Shown here: piece by piece, positions 16,470 to 23,554 of the stretch
Layout: each line of letters opens with the position of its first letter
Position numbering within the stretch: the stretch's first letter is position 1
From: Halieaceae bacterium
GTDB lineage: Bacteria > Pseudomonadota > Gammaproteobacteria > Pseudomonadales > Halieaceae
Assembly: GCA_024640505.1 (NCBI GenBank)
Contig: JAHEEV010000021.1
Location: forward strand, 13,817 to 47,127
DNA length: 33,311 bases
Direction of reading: 5' to 3'
Notes under the pieces: model-generated
Databases searched by the model: none
What the model saw: the letters and a program-made list of their open reading frames with translations, nothing else
Told to the model about the DNA's origin: nothing
Made by a program: the position numbers and the translations under genes

Positions 16470-16540
16470 CAGACCGGATTCTAATTGGTTAATTTGACGG
16501 TCGATATTACTGACACCGCAATGACAGGGGCTACGCAAGC

Positions 16541-17716
16541 ATGATTGCACCACGCATTCCCCGCTACCCGGACGAGGATTATACACGGGAAGCGGCAGCC
16601 TCACGACGCCGGTTCCTGCAGGATCGGACCGGGGTAGACCTGGCGCATACCGGTCAGTATTCGTTTGACCCTGCCATGCTGCCCGGCAATATCGAAAACT
16701 TCACCGGGGTGGTGCAGATGCCCCTGGGCTTTGCCGGTCCGCTGCGGGTCAACGGGGAACATGCCCAGGGAGACTTCTATGTTCCCATGGCGACGACAGA
16801 AGGAACCCTGGTGGCCAGCTACAGCCGGGGTATGGGACTGACCCGGGAGGCCGGTGGTATTACTACCACCGTGGTGGATGATGCGATGCAGCGCTCTCCC
16901 GTCTTCGCTTTCGAGGATGCCCGCGGGGCCCGCGATTTCGGCCTCTGGGTCTCGGAAAACTTCCCCGCGATCAAGACGGCCGCGGAAACCACCACCCGCA
17001 GCGGCAAGCTGCGCGACATCCAGCAGTTCGCCGCCAGTCGCATGCTGTACCTGCGCTTCAACTACACCACCGGGGATGCCGCGGGCCAGAACATGTGCGG
17101 CAAGGCCACCTACGCCGCCTGCCAGTGGATCATGAGCAACTACGACAAACCAATCGCACGCCACTTCCTGTCCGGCAACATGGACACGGACAAGAAGCAC
17201 TCGCAGCTGAATACCCTGCACACACGGGGCAAACGTGTCGTGGCCGAGATCACCCTGCCCCGCGACCTGCTGCAGAAAAAAATGCGTACCACACCGGAGG
17301 CCATGTATGCCGCCCGAATGACTTCCCAACTGGGAGGCCTGATGGCAGGTGCGGTGCATAACGGCGTACATCCGGCAAATGGCATCGCCTCGGTCTTTAT
17401 CGCCACAGGGCAGGACGAAGCCAACGTGGCCGAATCCCATGCCAGCCTGGTACATGCGGAGGTCACTCCACAGGGAGATTACTACTATTCCGTCACACTG
17501 CCGTCACTGATCGTGGCGACCTACGGTGGTGGCACGGGCCTGGCGACCCAGAGGGAATGCCTGTCGTCCATGGATTGCTACGGTGCTGGAAAAGCAGGTA
17601 AGCTGGCGGAGATCGTCGCGGCCACCGTACTGTGCGGAGAAGTATCACTCGGAGCAGCGGTCGTTTCGGAAGAGTGGGTCAGCAGTCACGACGAACTCGG
17701 ACGCAACCGGCCATGA
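16541..17716 (+). CDS. Hydroxymethylglutaryl-CoA reductase, class I-type
   Basis: 391 residues, soluble, catalytic domain only. Reduces HMG-CoA to mevalonate with two NAD(P)H, or runs the reverse. The class I signatures are present: MATTEGTLVAS (Glu87), TGDAAGQNM, SGNMDTDKKHS (Lys218), ATGQDEAN (Asp292), YGGGTGLATQ and a C-terminal SSH (His383). These match the human catalytic Glu559, Lys691, Asp767 and His866. Class II enzymes have different motifs, so this is the type usual in eukaryotes, archaea and few bacteria. No HMG-CoA synthase or mevalonate kinase is in the window. It is followed 65 bases later by a TonB receptor and lies opposite an AraC regulator, suggesting an inducible catabolic or accessory role rather than housekeeping isoprenoid synthesis. 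Confidence 0.9.
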   Translation: MIAPRIPRYPDEDYTREAAASRRRFLQDRTGVDLAHTGQYSFDPAMLPGNIENFTGVVQMPLGFAGPLRVNGEHAQGDFYVPMATTEGTLVASYSRGMGLTREAGGITTTVVDDAMQRSPVFAFEDARGARDFGLWVSENFPAIKTAAETTTRSGKLRDIQQFAASRMLYLRFNYTTGDAAGQNMCGKATYAACQWIMSNYDKPIARHFLSGNMDTDKKHSQLNTLHTRGKRVVAEITLPRDLLQKKMRTTPEAMYAARMTSQLGGLMAGAVHNGVHPANGIASVFIATGQDEANVAESHASLVHAEVTPQGDYYYSVTLPSLIVATYGGGTGLATQRECLSSMDCYGAGKAGKLAEIVAATVLCGEVSLGAAVVSEEWVSSHDELGRNRP

Positions 17717-17781
17717 CATCATCGCCAGCGCAATGCTGGTGGAACTATAAATATAACTGAGACGCCTGTAAGGAGCACAAG

Positions 17782-20073
17782 ATGAACCGTACCGATATAA
17801 CCTCAGGATTTGCACGACGCACACTGGTCTCCGCGATAGCAGGGATCGTCGCCGCTGGCAGCCTGACGCTGCCGGCCCAGGGGCAGGAGGCCCGCAAAGG
17901 ATCTACCGCAGTCATGCTGGAAGAAGTGGTGGTCACTGCCCGAAAACGAACAGAGTCCATGCAGGATGTTCCCCTGTCGGTGACTGCCTTTGGCGCGGAC
18001 CAGCTCGATGCCCTGAAGGTACGAGACCTGACCAACCTCTCGGTGGGTATGCCCAACGTGGCACTGGACGACGTGGGCACCACACGGGGTTACGCCAACT
18101 TTTCCATCCGTGGTCTGGGCATCAACAGCTCCATCCTCTCCATTGATCCCACTGTGGGCCTGTTTGTCGACGGTGTTTACATGGGGGTCAATGGCGGGGT
18201 CGTCTTCGACGTATTCGACCTGGATAGCATCGAGGTGTTGCGTGGCCCACAGGGCATCCTCTTCGGGCGCAACGTGACCGGCGGCGCGGTACTGATGAAC
18301 ACGAGGAAGCCGGGCGATGAGCTAGAGGCCACCATAAGGGCTGCAGTCGACGGCGGTGGTGACGGGGGCCTGAACAAGTACCTGATGGGCAGTGTCAGCG
18401 GGCCGCTCACTGACAACTTTGCCGCCAAGCTGACCGGGTATTACAACGACGACGATGGTTGGTTCGAAAACAAGGCGACCGGCGACGATTTCGGTGCGAT
18501 CGAGCAGAAAATGTTTCGTACCGTCGGCGTATGGACACCGAGCGACGGCCTGGAACTGATCGCCCGCTGGGAACACTCGGAAATCGAGGGGGATGGCCCT
18601 GCGTCGCAGACCCATACCAATGGCTCCGGCGTACCGGGCGCGTTTGTGAACTTCGACCGCGACAGCCACGATTTCTCCATCGATGAGGAGGGCAAGGGCG
18701 ATATCGAGACAGATTTCGTCACTGTGGAGTTGAACCTGGACGTGGGTTTCGGCAACGGCACCATCACCAACATTTTCGGTTGGCGCGCCTACGACTCCGA
18801 GACGCGCGGTGACATCGATGCCCAGCCCGTCTGGCTGTTCCACGCCGGCAGCTGGTCGGAGGTCGAGCAATACAGCAACGAGCTGCGCTATAACGGAACC
18901 TTCGCCGACAGGGCAAATGTCACCACCGGCATCTACTACTTTACCAACGAGGTCGATTATGCCGAGCGTCGCGATCTCGCCGGGATCGCCACGGGTGGCG
19001 TGGTTCCGGCGGTCACCTTCGACGGGGGCGGGCTCTATGACGTGGAGACCATGGCCGTGTTCGGCTCGGTGGATTACGATCTCACCACAGCTCTGACCCT
19101 GACGGCGGGCTTGCGCTACACCTACGAGGAGAAGAAAGCCAAAATCGCTTCCCTCAGCGAGAACATAGCGCGGGTGGGGGAACCGACCTGTAATCTCGTC
19201 TCCCCCAGTGCTGGCGAGGCGGTCTGCCCCATTGATTTCAAAGACGATGAGAACTGGGACAGCTGGTCGCCGAAACTGGGACTGACCTGGCAACTCTCAG
19301 ACGATGCCCGCCTTTACGGTCACTGGACCCGCGGTTTCCGCTCCGGCGGCTATAACCTGCGCAACACCTCCTTCGACCCCGCTGATTCACCCGGGCCCTT
19401 TGACGAGGAGCAGGTGGACAGCTACGAGATCGGTTTCAAGTCCGAACTCGGGCGGGGTCGCCTCAACGCCGCCCTGTTCTACAACGATATCCAGGACATG
19501 CAGCGTGAGCTGAACTTCCCCGGACCGGTGGGTACTATCCAGATCGTGCGCAACACGGCGGATGCGGAAATCCTGGGCGTGGAGGTGGACGGCACCTTCG
19601 GGCTCACCGAAAACCTGCTGGTCATGGCCTCGGTGGGGTGGATCGACGCGGAGTACTCCGACGTCAAGGCAGACCTGAACGGCGACGGGGTGATCGATGG
19701 TACCGACAAGGCCCTCGACCTGCCGCGTGCGGCGGAATGGACCTACAGCCTGGGCTTCAACCACGACCTTGCACTGGGTGACTGGGGTTACATGAGCTCG
19801 CGCATCAGTTACGCCTATCGGGACGACTCGGCCTATACGGACAGCAATCTGGGCTATATCCTGGACCAGGAAATTCTCGATGCCGGAATTGATTTCAGCT
19901 CCGGTGACGGCCACTGGGTTTTCGGAATCTACGGCCGGAACCTGCTGGACGACGTCAAGCACGGCGGGGACACCCAGCTGCCCGATGATATCGTAGGCGC
20001 GCCCACCGGAGGCACCTTCTCTCCCCTGGCCAAGGGACGCGTGTATGGCCTGGAAGTCACGTACAATCTCTAA
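17782..20073 (+). CDS. TonB-dependent outer-membrane receptor 2
   Basis: 763 residues. Signal peptide (RRTLVSAIAGIVAAGSLTLP, cleaved near AQG), TonB box region MLEEVVVTARKR, plug with IRGLGINSS and IEVLRGPQGILFGRNVTGGAV, barrel ending GLEVTYNL. An AAGGAG ribosome site lies just upstream. A perfect EF-hand-type calcium loop, DLNGDGVIDGTD (residues 631-642), sits in a late barrel loop and may hold structural or substrate-bridging calcium. It is probably co-transcribed with HMG-CoA reductase (65-base gap) and is closed by a strong terminator. It is clearly different from receptor 1 in sequence. Substrate unknown; a terpenoid or other hydrophobic molecule would suit the neighbour but is speculative. 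Confidence 0.93.
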   Translation: MNRTDITSGFARRTLVSAIAGIVAAGSLTLPAQGQEARKGSTAVMLEEVVVTARKRTESMQDVPLSVTAFGADQLDALKVRDLTNLSVGMPNVALDDVGTTRGYANFSIRGLGINSSILSIDPTVGLFVDGVYMGVNGGVVFDVFDLDSIEVLRGPQGILFGRNVTGGAVLMNTRKPGDELEATIRAAVDGGGDGGLNKYLMGSVSGPLTDNFAAKLTGYYNDDDGWFENKATGDDFGAIEQKMFRTVGVWTPSDGLELIARWEHSEIEGDGPASQTHTNGSGVPGAFVNFDRDSHDFSIDEEGKGDIETDFVTVELNLDVGFGNGTITNIFGWRAYDSETRGDIDAQPVWLFHAGSWSEVEQYSNELRYNGTFADRANVTTGIYYFTNEVDYAERRDLAGIATGGVVPAVTFDGGGLYDVETMAVFGSVDYDLTTALTLTAGLRYTYEEKKAKIASLSENIARVGEPTCNLVSPSAGEAVCPIDFKDDENWDSWSPKLGLTWQLSDDARLYGHWTRGFRSGGYNLRNTSFDPADSPGPFDEEQVDSYEIGFKSELGRGRLNAALFYNDIQDMQRELNFPGPVGTIQIVRNTADAEILGVEVDGTFGLTENLLVMASVGWIDAEYSDVKADLNGDGVIDGTDKALDLPRAAEWTYSLGFNHDLALGDWGYMSSRISYAYRDDSAYTDSNLGYILDQEILDAGIDFSSGDGHWVFGIYGRNLLDDVKHGGDTQLPDDIVGAPTGGTFSPLAKGRVYGLEVTYNL

Positions 20074-20092
20074 GCGTTATTTCTGAAATTGC

Positions 20093-20122
20093 AGGGGCGG
20101 TCGATTTGGCCGCCCCTTTTTT
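20093..20122 (+). terminator. Rho-independent terminator of receptor 2
   Basis: GGGGCGG (20094-20100) pairs with CCGCCCC (20110-20116) across a short loop, followed directly by six T residues (20117-20122). It is 20 bases past the receptor stop. Confidence 0.88.
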
Positions 20123-20163
20123 CTGGCACCTGAGCTCGCCCTACCGACTCCACAGGCTTACAC

Positions 20164-20217
20164 CGGATCGGCCCTGGTGGCTCTCTTAAGCATTGAAAAA
20201 CCAGGGTTACCGATCCG
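20164..20217 (-). terminator. Long hairpin enclosing the stop codon of the MFS transporter gene
   Basis: On the minus strand CGGATCGG, then the stop codon TAA, then CCCTGGT pairs with ACCAGGG followed by CCGATCCG: fifteen base pairs with the stop codon as the only bulge and a loop of about 21 bases. There is no terminal U-run. It may protect the 3' end or act as a terminator between the convergent receptor and transporter genes. Confidence 0.55.
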
Positions 20218-21499
20218 CAGCAGCCTTGCTGGCAAGATCGCCGGGCAGTGCGCGGGCCGCCAGGAAGAACAGCAGGATGGCCGGGGAACTGAGCACTCCC
20301 ACCGTAAGCATCGCGTAGCGCAGGCTGTTCTCGCCGAAGTAATTGGCGTAAAAATCACTCAACAACCCGACCGTCAGCGGCCCCAACCCGAGCCCGATCA
20401 TATTGAGCACGAAAAACAGCACCGCAGAGGTCAACGCTCGCATGGCGGGCGGCACCAGGGAATGAGAGATCGCCAGGCAGGGTCCAAGGTACGTGTTGAG
20501 ACTGATGGTCACGACAAACATGAAACCGATAACGGCAATCCGGTTGTCCAGCAGCAGGTAGGGAAAGCCCAGGGGGACGGCCAAGATCCCCGCAATAGCC
20601 GGCACCCAAAGATACCAGCGTTTGTCGGCGACACCGAGCCGATCAGCGAGAAAGCCGCCCATGAACGTGCCAAGCAGACCGGCGCCACCACCGAATATGG
20701 CCAGGACGATGCCCACCTCACCGACGCTGAAGCCGTGATTACGGATCAGGTAGGAGGGCGCGAAGTTACCGTTCCCGTAGCCGGCAAAGGCGGTCAGGCC
20801 GGTGGCGATAGCCAGGTACCAGAAGGAGCGGTAGGAGGAAAGGAGCTTTACCGTTTCGCCGAGGGTGGGTTTGTAAGCCGCCTCCGCCTCACTCTCCCAG
20901 CGACCACGTTTCGGTTCCTTCACCGTCAGCAGGAAGATCACGGCAAACACGACGCCCGGGATGCCTACCGCCATAAACGCCGCGCGCCAGCCATAGGCCT
21001 CGCTGATCAGCCCTCCGAGAATAAAACCCATCAGTACACCGACGTGCACGCCGGTGGAATAAATGCCCAGGGCGGTACCGCGACGTTCCGGCGGGTAGTA
21101 GTCACTGATCATGGAGTGAGCCGGCGGGCTGCCGCCCGCCTCGCCGATACCGACGCCGATACGGGCCAGCAGCAAATGGGTATAGTTCTGGGCCAGACCC
21201 GAGAGGGCTGTCATGCCGCTCCAGACAGCCAGCGCTGCCGCGATGATGTTGCGACGATTGGTACGATCCGCCCAGTAGGCAATGGGTATACCGGCGGTAA
21301 TGTAGACCAGGGCAAAGGAAAAACCGCTCAGCAGGCCCAACTGCGCATCGCTGAGGCCCATATCGTTCTTGATGGACTCCTGCAGAATCACCAAAATCTG
21401 CCGGTCGATGAAATTGAAGGCGTAGACCACGGTCAACATGAACAGCCCGTAGCCGGCGACGCGGTTTCCCAGTTGATTGTTTTCGCTATTAACCGTCAT
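20207..21499 (-). CDS. MFS transporter, spinster-like family
   Basis: About 430 residues, 12 predicted membrane helices, inner membrane. The start (FMLTVVYAFNFIDRQILVIL) and the loop motif YWADRTNRRNI, then ARIGVGIGEAGGSPPAHSMISDYYPPERRGTALGIY, are typical of the spinster-type MFS proteins often found in bacterial catabolic clusters for aromatic or steroid acids. Two in-frame ATGs are possible (21505 and 21499); the second has GGAG at proper spacing and is preferred. It diverges from an alpha/beta hydrolase and shares operator 2 with it. Direction of transport and substrate are not shown by sequence. Confidence 0.9.
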   Translation of the reverse strand: MTVNSENNQLGNRVAGYGLFMLTVVYAFNFIDRQILVILQESIKNDMGLSDAQLGLLSGFSFALVYITAGIPIAYWADRTNRRNIIAAALAVWSGMTALSGLAQNYTHLLLARIGVGIGEAGGSPPAHSMISDYYPPERRGTALGIYSTGVHVGVLMGFILGGLISEAYGWRAAFMAVGIPGVVFAVIFLLTVKEPKRGRWESEAEAAYKPTLGETVKLLSSYRSFWYLAIATGLTAFAGYGNGNFAPSYLIRNHGFSVGEVGIVLAIFGGGAGLLGTFMGGFLADRLGVADKRWYLWVPAIAGILAVPLGFPYLLLDNRIAVIGFMFVVTISLNTYLGPCLAISHSLVPPAMRALTSAVLFFVLNMIGLGLGPLTVGLLSDFYANYFGENSLRYAMLTVGVLSSPAILLFFLAARALPGDLASKAAADR

Positions 21500-21548
21500 T
21501 GCCATCTCCGCCAGGGTTAACGTAGTTATTATGAAGCCACGAGCTGGC

Positions 21549-21564
21549 TGTCGCCCTGGTGACA
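21549..21564. promoter_or_regulatory. Palindromic operator 2 (CRP/CooA-type), divergent promoter region
   Basis: TGTCGCCCTGGTGACA: same format as operators 1 and 3 with one half-site change (TGTCG), and the outer bases extend the symmetry by C..G. It lies between the MFS transporter and the alpha/beta hydrolase. Toward the transporter, a CATAAT hexamer (21528-21533 on the minus strand) is closer than at the other promoters, so the effect on that side is unclear. Confidence 0.68.
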
Positions 21565-21583
21565 GATACCATACTGTCTCAAC

Positions 21584-21592
21584 TGCTAGATT
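21584..21592 (+). promoter_or_regulatory. Candidate extended -10 of the alpha/beta hydrolase promoter
   Basis: TGC plus TAGATT begins 19 bases after operator 2, the same spacing as at operator 3. Predicted start near 21599, leader of about 35 bases to ATG 21634. No -35 box is recognisable, in line with activator dependence. Confidence 0.5.
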
Positions 21593-21633
21593 GCACCAGA
21601 GAAAAATCCGAGAGAGGCGAAGGAAATCAGCCC

Positions 21634-22569
21634 ATGTCTGAAAAATATGTAAAAGCCAACGGCGTGCGCCTGGCTTATGAGGAATTCGGCGACCCCACCG
21701 AGCCGGCCATGGTACTGATGATGGGCCTGGGTACCCAGTTGATCGGCTGGCCCCTGGTCCTGTGTGAGGGCCTCGCGGCGCGCGGATTCAGGGTCATCCG
21801 CTTCGACAACCGCGATATCGGGCTATCCGAAAAAATGGAAAATGCCCACATCCCCCAGGCCGCAAACCTGCTGGTGCGCGCCCGGTTCGGCCTCCCCATG
21901 AATGTCCCCTACACCCTCGAGGACATGGCGAGAGATCTGGTGGGTCTGCTGGATGCCCTGCAGATCGAGCGGGCCCACCTCGTGGGCGCCTCCATGGGGG
22001 GTATGATCGGCCAGATTGTAGCTGCCCGCTACGGTCAGCGGCTGTTGTCTTTCACGTCCATTATGTCCAGCAGCGGCAACCCGAAAATACGCGGTGCCCG
22101 GCCCGACGTGGTGTTCACGATGGTCAAGCGGGCCCTGGGCCTGGAAAAACCCACCCTGGAAAGCACCATGGCTTACTGGCGCAAGATCGGCAGCCCCGGT
22201 TACCCGCCCAGTGACGCGGCGCTGAAGAAGAAAATCATCGACAGTTACAAACGCAATTATTATCCGGAGGGGTACTCGCGTCACATGGCCGCCGTAATAG
22301 CCAACGGCAGCCGGGTGGACCTGTTGCAGCAGATCACGACCCCCACCCTGGTGATCCACGGCAGGGATGATGCGCTGGTGCCGGTGGAGGGCGGTATCGA
22401 TACAGCGCGACTGATCCCCCACGCCAAACTGAAGCTATTCGACGGCATGGGGCACGACCTCCCCGAAGAACTGCTGCCCGCCTTCACTGAGCTGATAGCG
22501 AATCATGCCCACGGCAGCGAAGCCAATCCGGCCGGGCCTTACGTCGGGGAGGCGGCAGGTAACAACTGA
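21634..22569 (+). CDS. Alpha/beta hydrolase (aclacinomycin-methylesterase/haloperoxidase-like)
   Basis: 311 residues, cytoplasmic. The fold is complete: oxyanion region MMGLGTQLIGW, FDNRDIGLSE, nucleophile GASMGG (Ser120), acid HGRDD (Asp246) and base GMGHD (His274). It hydrolyses an ester or related bond. The frame runs back to a GTG at 21559, but that codon lies inside operator 2; ATG 21634 has AGGA at 21621-21624 and is the start. It is followed after 31 bases by the stump of a flavin monooxygenase gene. A Baeyer-Villiger monooxygenase and an esterase are a known pair for opening ketones, so this hydrolase may be left over from, or still serve, such a step. Confidence 0.9.
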   Translation: MSEKYVKANGVRLAYEEFGDPTEPAMVLMMGLGTQLIGWPLVLCEGLAARGFRVIRFDNRDIGLSEKMENAHIPQAANLLVRARFGLPMNVPYTLEDMARDLVGLLDALQIERAHLVGASMGGMIGQIVAARYGQRLLSFTSIMSSSGNPKIRGARPDVVFTMVKRALGLEKPTLESTMAYWRKIGSPGYPPSDAALKKKIIDSYKRNYYPEGYSRHMAAVIANGSRVDLLQQITTPTLVIHGRDDALVPVEGGIDTARLIPHAKLKLFDGMGHDLPEELLPAFTELIANHAHGSEANPAGPYVGEAAGNN

Positions 22570-22600
22570 GTAGCGTCGACCAGCACAACAGGGAAGCACC

Positions 22601-22738
22601 ATGAGCCAGAAAAACCCATCCAGCGGCGAATCCCTCCCCGTCACCGAGCGCTTCGATGTGCTGATCGTTGGCGCCGGCATTTTCAGTATCGGCGCCGCCC
22701 ACCACCTGGGGACTCCGGAGGCCTCCAAATCGGCCTGA
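22601..22738 (+). pseudogene. Truncated N-terminus of a flavin-containing (Baeyer-Villiger-type) monooxygenase
   Basis: A 45-codon frame with its own start and a GGGAAG ribosome site. It encodes the FAD-binding N-terminus of the family, TERFDVLIVGAGIFSIGAAHH (the Rossmann GxGxxG), and then stops at TGA 22736 shortly after the LG that follows. Full-length relatives are about 500 residues. The normally conserved GISGIG reads GIFSIG. In the next frame the sequence continues to a TAG at 22753-22755 (reading LQIGLIQSQS), so an internal deletion joining the two ends of a gene is possible. No further family motifs are visible downstream before 22906. Confidence 0.8.
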
Positions 22739-22905
22739 TCCAGTCGCAGTCTTAGCCGTTTTAAACGCTACTTTGCGGAAATCTGGCGTCGTGACAAGGT
22801 AAATAGTTGGGATTGTTGACCCATGAAGCTATCACGTGGCTGACCTATAATTTATCCTAACCGCTGAGTATCCCCCGTTAAAAAACCTCCAAGAGTATCG
22901 AGACA
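22739..22905. other. Intergenic region upstream of the outer-membrane barrel gene
   Basis: No gene seen. It holds a TATAAT at 22846-22851, a perfect -10 that would give a start near 22858 and a leader of about 48 bases to ATG 22906. The nearest TTGACC (22816-22821) is 24 bases away, too far to be its -35, so the promoter assignment is tentative. Confidence 0.4.
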
Positions 22906-23490
22906 ATGACTATTCTGCCCCGAAATAAGGTTTTCACCCTGCTGATCAGCTGCGCCATTCTGCTGACACCCGCGTTCGCCAGCGCCGACGGCGTCGGTCT
23001 GATGGTTGGCGGTGGTCTCTACTACACCCAATTGGACGACGACTTCGACCGCGACGATTTCGACTGGGACGATATCGAAGACATCGAAGATATCAAGATC
23101 CAGTTTGACGACAAGAGTGGCGGTTTCAACGGCAGCGTGGGCTGGCGGTTCAACAAGTGGCTCGCCGTCGACGCCGGCTACTGGGATCTCGGCAGCTTCA
23201 AGTCTGAACGCTTTGAAGACAGCGATCGGGTGAAGTTTGATACAACCGCCTGGACGGTGGGCGGCATGGTATCGGTTCCACTTTGGGTACTCGATATTTA
23301 TGGCCGGGCTGGAGCCGCCTTCTGGGAAGCGGATTCGAGAAATCTCAACGAGGATGGCAACGACCCCTACTATGGCGTGGGTGTGGCGCTGAATGTCGGC
23401 GGCAGTCTCGACATCTATCTGGAAATACTTCGCTTCGACCTGGAAACCAGCATCGATACGGCCGGTCTGGGCGTACGCTTCACCTTCTGA
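22906..23490 (+). CDS. Small outer-membrane beta-barrel protein (OmpA/OmpW-like fold)
   Basis: 194 residues. Signal peptide (KVFTLLISCAILLTPAFA, cleaved near ASA-D) followed by alternating strands typical of an eight-strand barrel (GLMVGGGLYYTQL, GGFNGSVGWRF, AVDAGYWDLG, DIYGRAGAAFWEA, YYGVGVALNVG) and a terminal phenylalanine (GLGVRFTF), the outer-membrane insertion signal. The first extracellular loop is extremely acidic: 15 of 26 residues between 44 and 69 are Asp or Glu, including a tandem DIEDIED. This could bind divalent cations or shield the surface. No specific function can be assigned. It converges on the GPH transporter gene. Confidence 0.82.
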   Translation: MTILPRNKVFTLLISCAILLTPAFASADGVGLMVGGGLYYTQLDDDFDRDDFDWDDIEDIEDIKIQFDDKSGGFNGSVGWRFNKWLAVDAGYWDLGSFKSERFEDSDRVKFDTTAWTVGGMVSVPLWVLDIYGRAGAAFWEADSRNLNEDGNDPYYGVGVALNVGGSLDIYLEILRFDLETSIDTAGLGVRFTF

Positions 23491-23501
23491 TCCCGCCTCT
23501 G

Positions 23502-23520
23502 GGGGGCGTTGAGCGCCCCC
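23502..23520. terminator. GC-rich hairpin between convergent genes
   Basis: GGGGGCG and CGCCCCC flank a five-base loop (TTGAG), 12 bases past the barrel gene stop and 35 before the end of the opposing transporter gene. No T-run on either side, so it is a possible bidirectional terminator. Confidence 0.5.
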
Positions 23521-23554
23521 ACTCAAACCCACTTCTGGAGCCATCCTGGTGGAT

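Noticed and set aside
16511-16526. Two TGACA words upstream of the HMG-CoA reductase gene
   Set aside because: They are direct, not inverted, with different spacing from the three operators.
20177-21520. A 447-codon open frame on the plus strand
   Set aside because: Antisense to the spinster-type MFS gene; no domain, and it would overlap the hairpin and operator region.
22816-22851. TTGACC and TATAAT as one promoter
   Set aside because: The spacer is 24 bases, far from the usual 16-18; only the -10 is kept as a tentative element.
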